From NCBI GenBank assembly GCA_031276615.1, contig JAISND010000287.1, positions 1-7,202 on the forward strand: DNA of 7,202 bases, given 5' to 3'. The position numbers and the translations under genes are program-made. The DNA is from Treponema sp. GTDB taxonomy: Bacteria > Spirochaetota > Spirochaetia > Treponematales > Breznakiellaceae. The notes beneath the pieces are model-generated. The model did no database searches. It saw nothing but the letters and a program-made list of their open reading frames with translations, and was not told the origin of the DNA. Positions 4,578 to 7,202 of the stretch are shown here, one piece after another; the stretch's first letter is position 1, and the number at the start of each line of letters is the position of its first letter.

Positions 4578-5302
4578 AGCCGCAGGAGCCGTATCACCGC
4601 GGGGCGCAGAAATTTATTGAAAAAGCCGAAGGTCTTCCCCACGCCCAGCATGGCGAGGAGGGTTCCCTCCCGAAGGCCGATAACGCGCCCGGCCGCGGCC
4701 AGAGACACCAGCGCGGCTATGCCGACCATCACCGTATCAAAGCCGACCTTTACATTGTGCGTTTTCCAGCCCGACTTCCGCGCGACAACAAGAACCACGC
4801 CGTCCGCCGGCTGGGGAATCAGATCGGCGGCCAGGTACAGCATGATGCCAAGGCCCATGAAAAAAATGCTTGCCAGCATCAGGAGAAGTTTAAGCGGATA
4901 AATTTCAGGGTGCATGAAAGAGGTAAGGCGGTTGTTAACTGAAACAAAAAAACCGAAAAAAACCGTTACCGGAAACTGAAACAGATTGATTATGCGAAAT
5001 TTCCGGCGGAGAATGACAACCTGGACAAGGATATAGAAACTGTATATTACCGAAGTCATAAGGCCGTGATCGACGGAATAGATCCTGCTTGTTACATAGG
5101 CCACCGAATTGACCGCGGTAATCCCCAGCTCCGACCTGACCGCGAGCGAGACTCCGAAGGCAAGCACAAAGTTGCCCAGCAGGTACAGGAATAAGCGGCG
5201 GAAAAATTTGAAGCCCGCAGGGCCGCTCCGCCCCGCCTGCCCGCCGTCCGCGGCGGACGGCACGGCGGCCCCCGCGGGCGGGACGGTTTCCTCAGCCGCC
5301 AA
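4574..5302 (-). CDS. YczE/YitT-type integral membrane protein
   Basis: This is a predicted inner-membrane protein of up to 242 residues and unknown function. Hydrophobic segments lie at about residues 37-55, 82-98, 107-122, 137-159, 187-204 and 212-228. Family-like features are SELGITAVNSVAYV after the first helix and PQPADGVVLVVARKSG after the fourth, as in YczE/YyaS/YitT-like proteins. No transport motif is visible. The first 30 residues are Ala/Gly/Pro-rich and look unlike the rest. The longest frame begins at a TTG (5302) inside the end of the flavodoxin gene (11-base overlap), because an in-frame TAA lies just upstream. A GTG at 5263 (residue 14) is an alternative start that removes part of this tail. 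There is no ATG before the second helix, so the start is unusual either way. It is cotranscribed with the flavodoxin gene and meets mnmA tail-to-tail. Confidence 0.75.
   Translation of the reverse strand: MAAEETVPPAGAAVPSAADGGQAGRSGPAGFKFFRRLFLYLLGNFVLAFGVSLAVRSELGITAVNSVAYVTSRIYSVDHGLMTSVIYSFYILVQVVILRRKFRIINLFQFPVTVFFGFFVSVNNRLTSFMHPEIYPLKLLLMLASIFFMGLGIMLYLAADLIPQPADGVVLVVARKSGWKTHNVKVGFDTVMVGIAALVSLAAAGRVIGLREGTLLAMLGVGKTFGFFNKFLRPAVIRLLRL
5243..5261. repeat. 19-bp GC-rich perfect palindrome
   Basis: GCCGTCCGC (5243-5251) and GCGGACGGC (5253-5261) mirror each other around a single G. It lies in the codons of the Ala/Gly-rich leader of the membrane-protein gene, directly after the alternative GTG start (5261-5263). 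As mRNA it would form a tight hairpin near the start site, though a one-base loop means the inner pairs must open. Confidence 0.5.
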
Positions 5303-5771
5303 TTGTCTTTACCCATTCGGCTGTTTTTTTCAGCGTCTCCTCCGGATCGCCGCGCGCGGGATTGATAAAATCAATTTTGCCCGCAATGACATTGCCCGGA
5401 AGCATTGCCTCGAACTTTTCCATGGCCTTCCCCCTGCCGCCCGCGTGGCAGACAAAGAGGGCGATCCTTTTGCCGGTAATTTTTGTCTGTGAAAGAAAAC
5501 TCGCGATTGCCGGCGAAGGGGATCCCGCCCATACCGGCGTTCCCAGGATGATTAAATCATAGGCCGCCGGATCAAAACTATAGGGCCTGAGGGCGGGCTT
5601 TTTGCGCATAATGACCTGGCTGCCGCCCCAGGCGTATTTGGCAAAGCCTGTCCGCTTTTTTTCATCCGCCGTTTCCAGCGCGACGATGTCCGCGTTTAAC
5701 AGGGAACCGAGCCGCTTCGCGACAAGGGCGCAGTTTCCGTCAAAGGAATAGTATACTACCGCCGTTTTCAT
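5292..5771 (-). CDS. Flavodoxin-like FMN protein
   Basis: This 159-residue protein has the flavodoxin fold pattern: the first strand MKTAVVYYS runs into a phosphate-binding loop SFDGNC (residues 9-14), and the second flavin loop is LGTPVWAGSPSPAI (76-89). A third strand, KRIALFVCHAGG (101-112), follows. Flavodoxins carry electrons on FMN in the cytoplasm, and longer relatives act as quinone or flavin reductases; which applies here is not clear. The loop departs from the classical T/S-x-T-G-N-T form, with Asp in place of Thr and Cys at the end, so FMN binding is likely but not certain. The start is well supported by AGGAGA (minus strand, 5781-5776) before the ATG. The membrane-protein gene overlaps its 3' end, suggesting one transcript. 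It diverges from the ABC exporter across 47 bp. Confidence 0.85.
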   Translation of the reverse strand: MKTAVVYYSFDGNCALVAKRLGSLLNADIVALETADEKKRTGFAKYAWGGSQVIMRKKPALRPYSFDPAAYDLIILGTPVWAGSPSPAIASFLSQTKITGKRIALFVCHAGGRGKAMEKFEAMLPGNVIAGKIDFINPARGDPEETLKKTAEWVKTIGG

Positions 5772-5818
5772 GTAATCTCCTTGCCTTCCGCCGGATAAAC
5801 CGGTAGGATCAGTTTATT
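5772..5818. promoter_or_regulatory. Short divergent intergenic region (flavodoxin / ABC exporter)
   Basis: Only 47 bp separate the two start codons. They hold a ribosome binding site on each strand (TCTCCT at 5776-5781 for the minus gene; AGGA at 5805-5808 for the plus gene) and the small symmetric element CCGG-ATAAA-CCGG (5791-5803). There is no room for two complete promoters, so at least one must lie inside the opposite gene. A palindrome TAGTATACTA at 5749-5758, within the first flavodoxin codons, includes the -10-like TATACT, but I found no matching -35. Confidence 0.4.
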
Positions 5819-7202
5819 ATGACGGTAAAGAGCCGCTTTGACAAACCCCTGCTGGCAATATTCGCCTCCTATTACAAACCCCACTGGAAGATCTTCGCCG
5901 CGGACATGTTCTGCGCCCTGCTGATTTCGGTGGTGGACCTTTCTTTTCCCATGATGACCAAGTATACCATCGAGAGACTCCTCCCCAGGGGTCTCTTCGG
6001 TTTCTTTTTCTTTATGGTGGGGATGATGCTCTTCATTTACTTCCTCCGCATGGGCTTTGTCTGGTTCGTTACCTACTGGGGACACACGGTGGGCGCGTAC
6101 ATCGAAGTGGACATGCGGCGGGATCTTTTTTCTCACCTGCAGCGGCTTTCCTTTTCGTTTTACGACAACAACCGTACGGGACAGATCATGTCCAGGGTCA
6201 CTACGGATCTTTTTGAAGTTACCGAGCTTGCCCACCACGGCCCGGAGGATCTTTTCATCTCCTTCCTCACCCTCGCGGGATCGTTTGTTCTGGTTTTTAC
6301 CATACGCCGGGAGATGGCCCTGGTTCTTCTGGCGGTGGTTCCCCTTATGGCTCTTCACGCGGTTCTTTCCCGGCGGGAGATGCAGCGGGCGGCGCGGCGG
6401 GTAAAGGAGCGTACCGCCGAAATAAACGTGTCGATTGAATCAAGCATTTCGGGAGCGCGTGTTGCCAAGGCCTTTACCAACGAATCCTACGAAACCGGGA
6501 AGTTCCGCGGGGGCAACGAAAAGTACAAGGACGCGCGCAAGGCCTATTACCGTACCATGGCGTTTTTTCAGAGCAGGATGGAATTTATGACGAGCTTTCT
6601 CATGGTGGTGGTAATCGCCGCCGGCGGCTTTCTTATTCTGCAGGACAAAATGAACCTGACCGAGCTTATCACCTGTAATCTTTTTGTCAACGCCTTCCTC
6701 CAGCCCATCAGGCGGCTGCAGAATTTTATCGAGCAGTTCACCAACGGCATGGCGGGTTTCAGCCGCTTTGTCGAGATCATGCGGATAGAGCCTGACATCA
6801 GGGACAGGCCCGGCGCGGCCGTCCTTGAAAATGTCCGGGGCGATATCGAATACCGGGGCGTAAGTTTTTCGTACAGCCGCACCGCGGGCAGGACCGGCGG
6901 CGGTGCGGAACAGGCGGACGGCGAACGCCCTGTCCTCAGGAACATCAACCTTTCCATTCCCGCGGGTACGGTCTGCGCCCTGGTTGGCCCCTCCGGCGGG
7001 GGAAAGACTACCCTCTGCCACCTGCTTCCCCGTTTCTACGAAATCCACGGGGGGAGCATAACCATAGACGGCAGGGACATCCGCGATGTGACGCTGGAAT
7101 CCCTCAGGCGCAATATCGGCATCGTGCAGCAGGATGTTTTTCTCTTCGCCGGCAGCATACGGGAAAATATCGGCTACGGCAGAACAGACGCTTCCGCGGA
7201 AG
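5819..7202 (+). CDS. ABC exporter, fused membrane and ATPase domains (3' end outside window)
   Basis: This is the first 461 codons of an MsbA/LmrA-type half-transporter that moves a substrate across the inner membrane using ATP; the cargo is unknown. Residues about 20-310 form the six-helix membrane domain, with long hydrophobic runs such as GLFGFFFFMVGMMLFIYFL and FLMVVVIAAGGFLIL and the intracellular loop FYDNNRTGQIMSRVTTD. The ATPase domain begins near 340: A-loop Tyr Y352, Walker A GPSGGGKTT (390-398) and Q-loop VQQDVFLF (436-443). The LSGGQ signature, Walker B and switch His would lie past the right edge. The A-loop region has an unusually long Gly-rich insertion (about residues 353-371) before VLRNINL. 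The ATG at 5819 has AGGA ten bases upstream. The long minus-strand frames opposite it are shadows. A second half-transporter may follow, which the window cannot show. Confidence 0.93.
   Translation, partial: MTVKSRFDKPLLAIFASYYKPHWKIFAADMFCALLISVVDLSFPMMTKYTIERLLPRGLFGFFFFMVGMMLFIYFLRMGFVWFVTYWGHTVGAYIEVDMRRDLFSHLQRLSFSFYDNNRTGQIMSRVTTDLFEVTELAHHGPEDLFISFLTLAGSFVLVFTIRREMALVLLAVVPLMALHAVLSRREMQRAARRVKERTAEINVSIESSISGARVAKAFTNESYETGKFRGGNEKYKDARKAYYRTMAFFQSRMEFMTSFLMVVVIAAGGFLILQDKMNLTELITCNLFVNAFLQPIRRLQNFIEQFTNGMAGFSRFVEIMRIEPDIRDRPGAAVLENVRGDIEYRGVSFSYSRTAGRTGGGAEQADGERPVLRNINLSIPAGTVCALVGPSGGGKTTLCHLLPRFYEIHGGSITIDGRDIRDVTLESLRRNIGIVQQDVFLFAGSIRENIGYGRTDASAE

Noticed and set aside
5092..5316. 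74-codon minus-strand ORF starting from ATG at 5316
   Set aside because: It is an Arg/Pro-rich out-of-frame reading of the membrane-protein gene; the hydrophobic helices lie in the other frame.
5749..5758. Palindrome TAGTATACTA, sharing TAGTATAC with 1960-1967
   Set aside because: It encodes the conserved first strand of the flavodoxin and is short. Shared regulation with the RNA promoter cannot be supported from an 8-base match.
5768..6358. 196-codon and 202-codon (6440-7048) minus-strand ORFs
   Set aside because: Both are antisense to the ABC exporter, whose membrane and ATPase motifs are clear. The His/Lys/Glu-rich sequences are typical of antisense reading.
1..7202. tRNA genes, CRISPR arrays, insertion-sequence ends, replication origin
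   Set aside because: No cloverleaf with a GTTCGA-type T-loop, no regularly spaced repeats, no paired terminal repeats with target duplications and no DnaA-box clusters were seen on reading through.

Overview
The window reads as a stretch of chromosome from a GC-rich anaerobic bacterium. A termite-gut-type treponeme (Spirochaetes) is my best guess. The guess rests on the Rpn-type transposase/nuclease tail at the left edge (a family common in Treponema), a rubrerythrin typical of anaerobes, and the clostridial/spirochaetal style of MnmA. No rRNA or taxonomic marker is present, so this is inference.

Layout, left to right. (1) 1-255: C-terminal end of an Rpn/PD-(D/E)XK-type protein that starts outside the window. 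(2) 256-717: no convincing gene; two hairpins and, just before metA, a perfect 10-bp inverted repeat. (3) 718-1644: metA, homoserine O-acyltransferase. It carries Glu at the specificity position, so acetyl-CoA is the predicted donor. (4) 1645-1899: gene-poor, with only weak hints of small or decayed ORFs. (5) 1900-2276: the most interesting part. An A/T-tract UP-like element and a near-consensus promoter (TTGACA, 17 bp, TATATT) are followed by about 280 nt of densely paired sequence and then a 13-bp intrinsic terminator with a T-run. This looks like a roughly 310-nt structured RNA that I cannot assign to tmRNA, RNase P, SRP, 6S or a familiar riboswitch. It lies just upstream of rubrerythrin, so it is either a free-standing ncRNA or a terminator-controlled leader. 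(6) 2362-4577, plus strand: a tight operon of rubrerythrin, an HD-domain hydrolase and mnmA, with a 3-nt gap and then a 4-nt overlap. (7) 5771-4574, minus strand: a flavodoxin-like protein and a YczE/YitT-type membrane protein, overlapping each other and running tail-to-tail into mnmA with a 4-bp overlap. (8) 5819-7202, plus strand: the first 461 codons of an ABC exporter (membrane domain plus the start of the ATPase), diverging from the flavodoxin gene and cut by the window edge.

Functionally, the centre combines peroxide defence (rubrerythrin) with tRNA 2-thiolation by a probable Fe-S-type MnmA. A flavin-based redox protein sits on the opposite strand. This fits redox-sensitive metabolism in an oxygen-avoiding cell. 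MetA and the ABC exporter appear to be separate transcription units.
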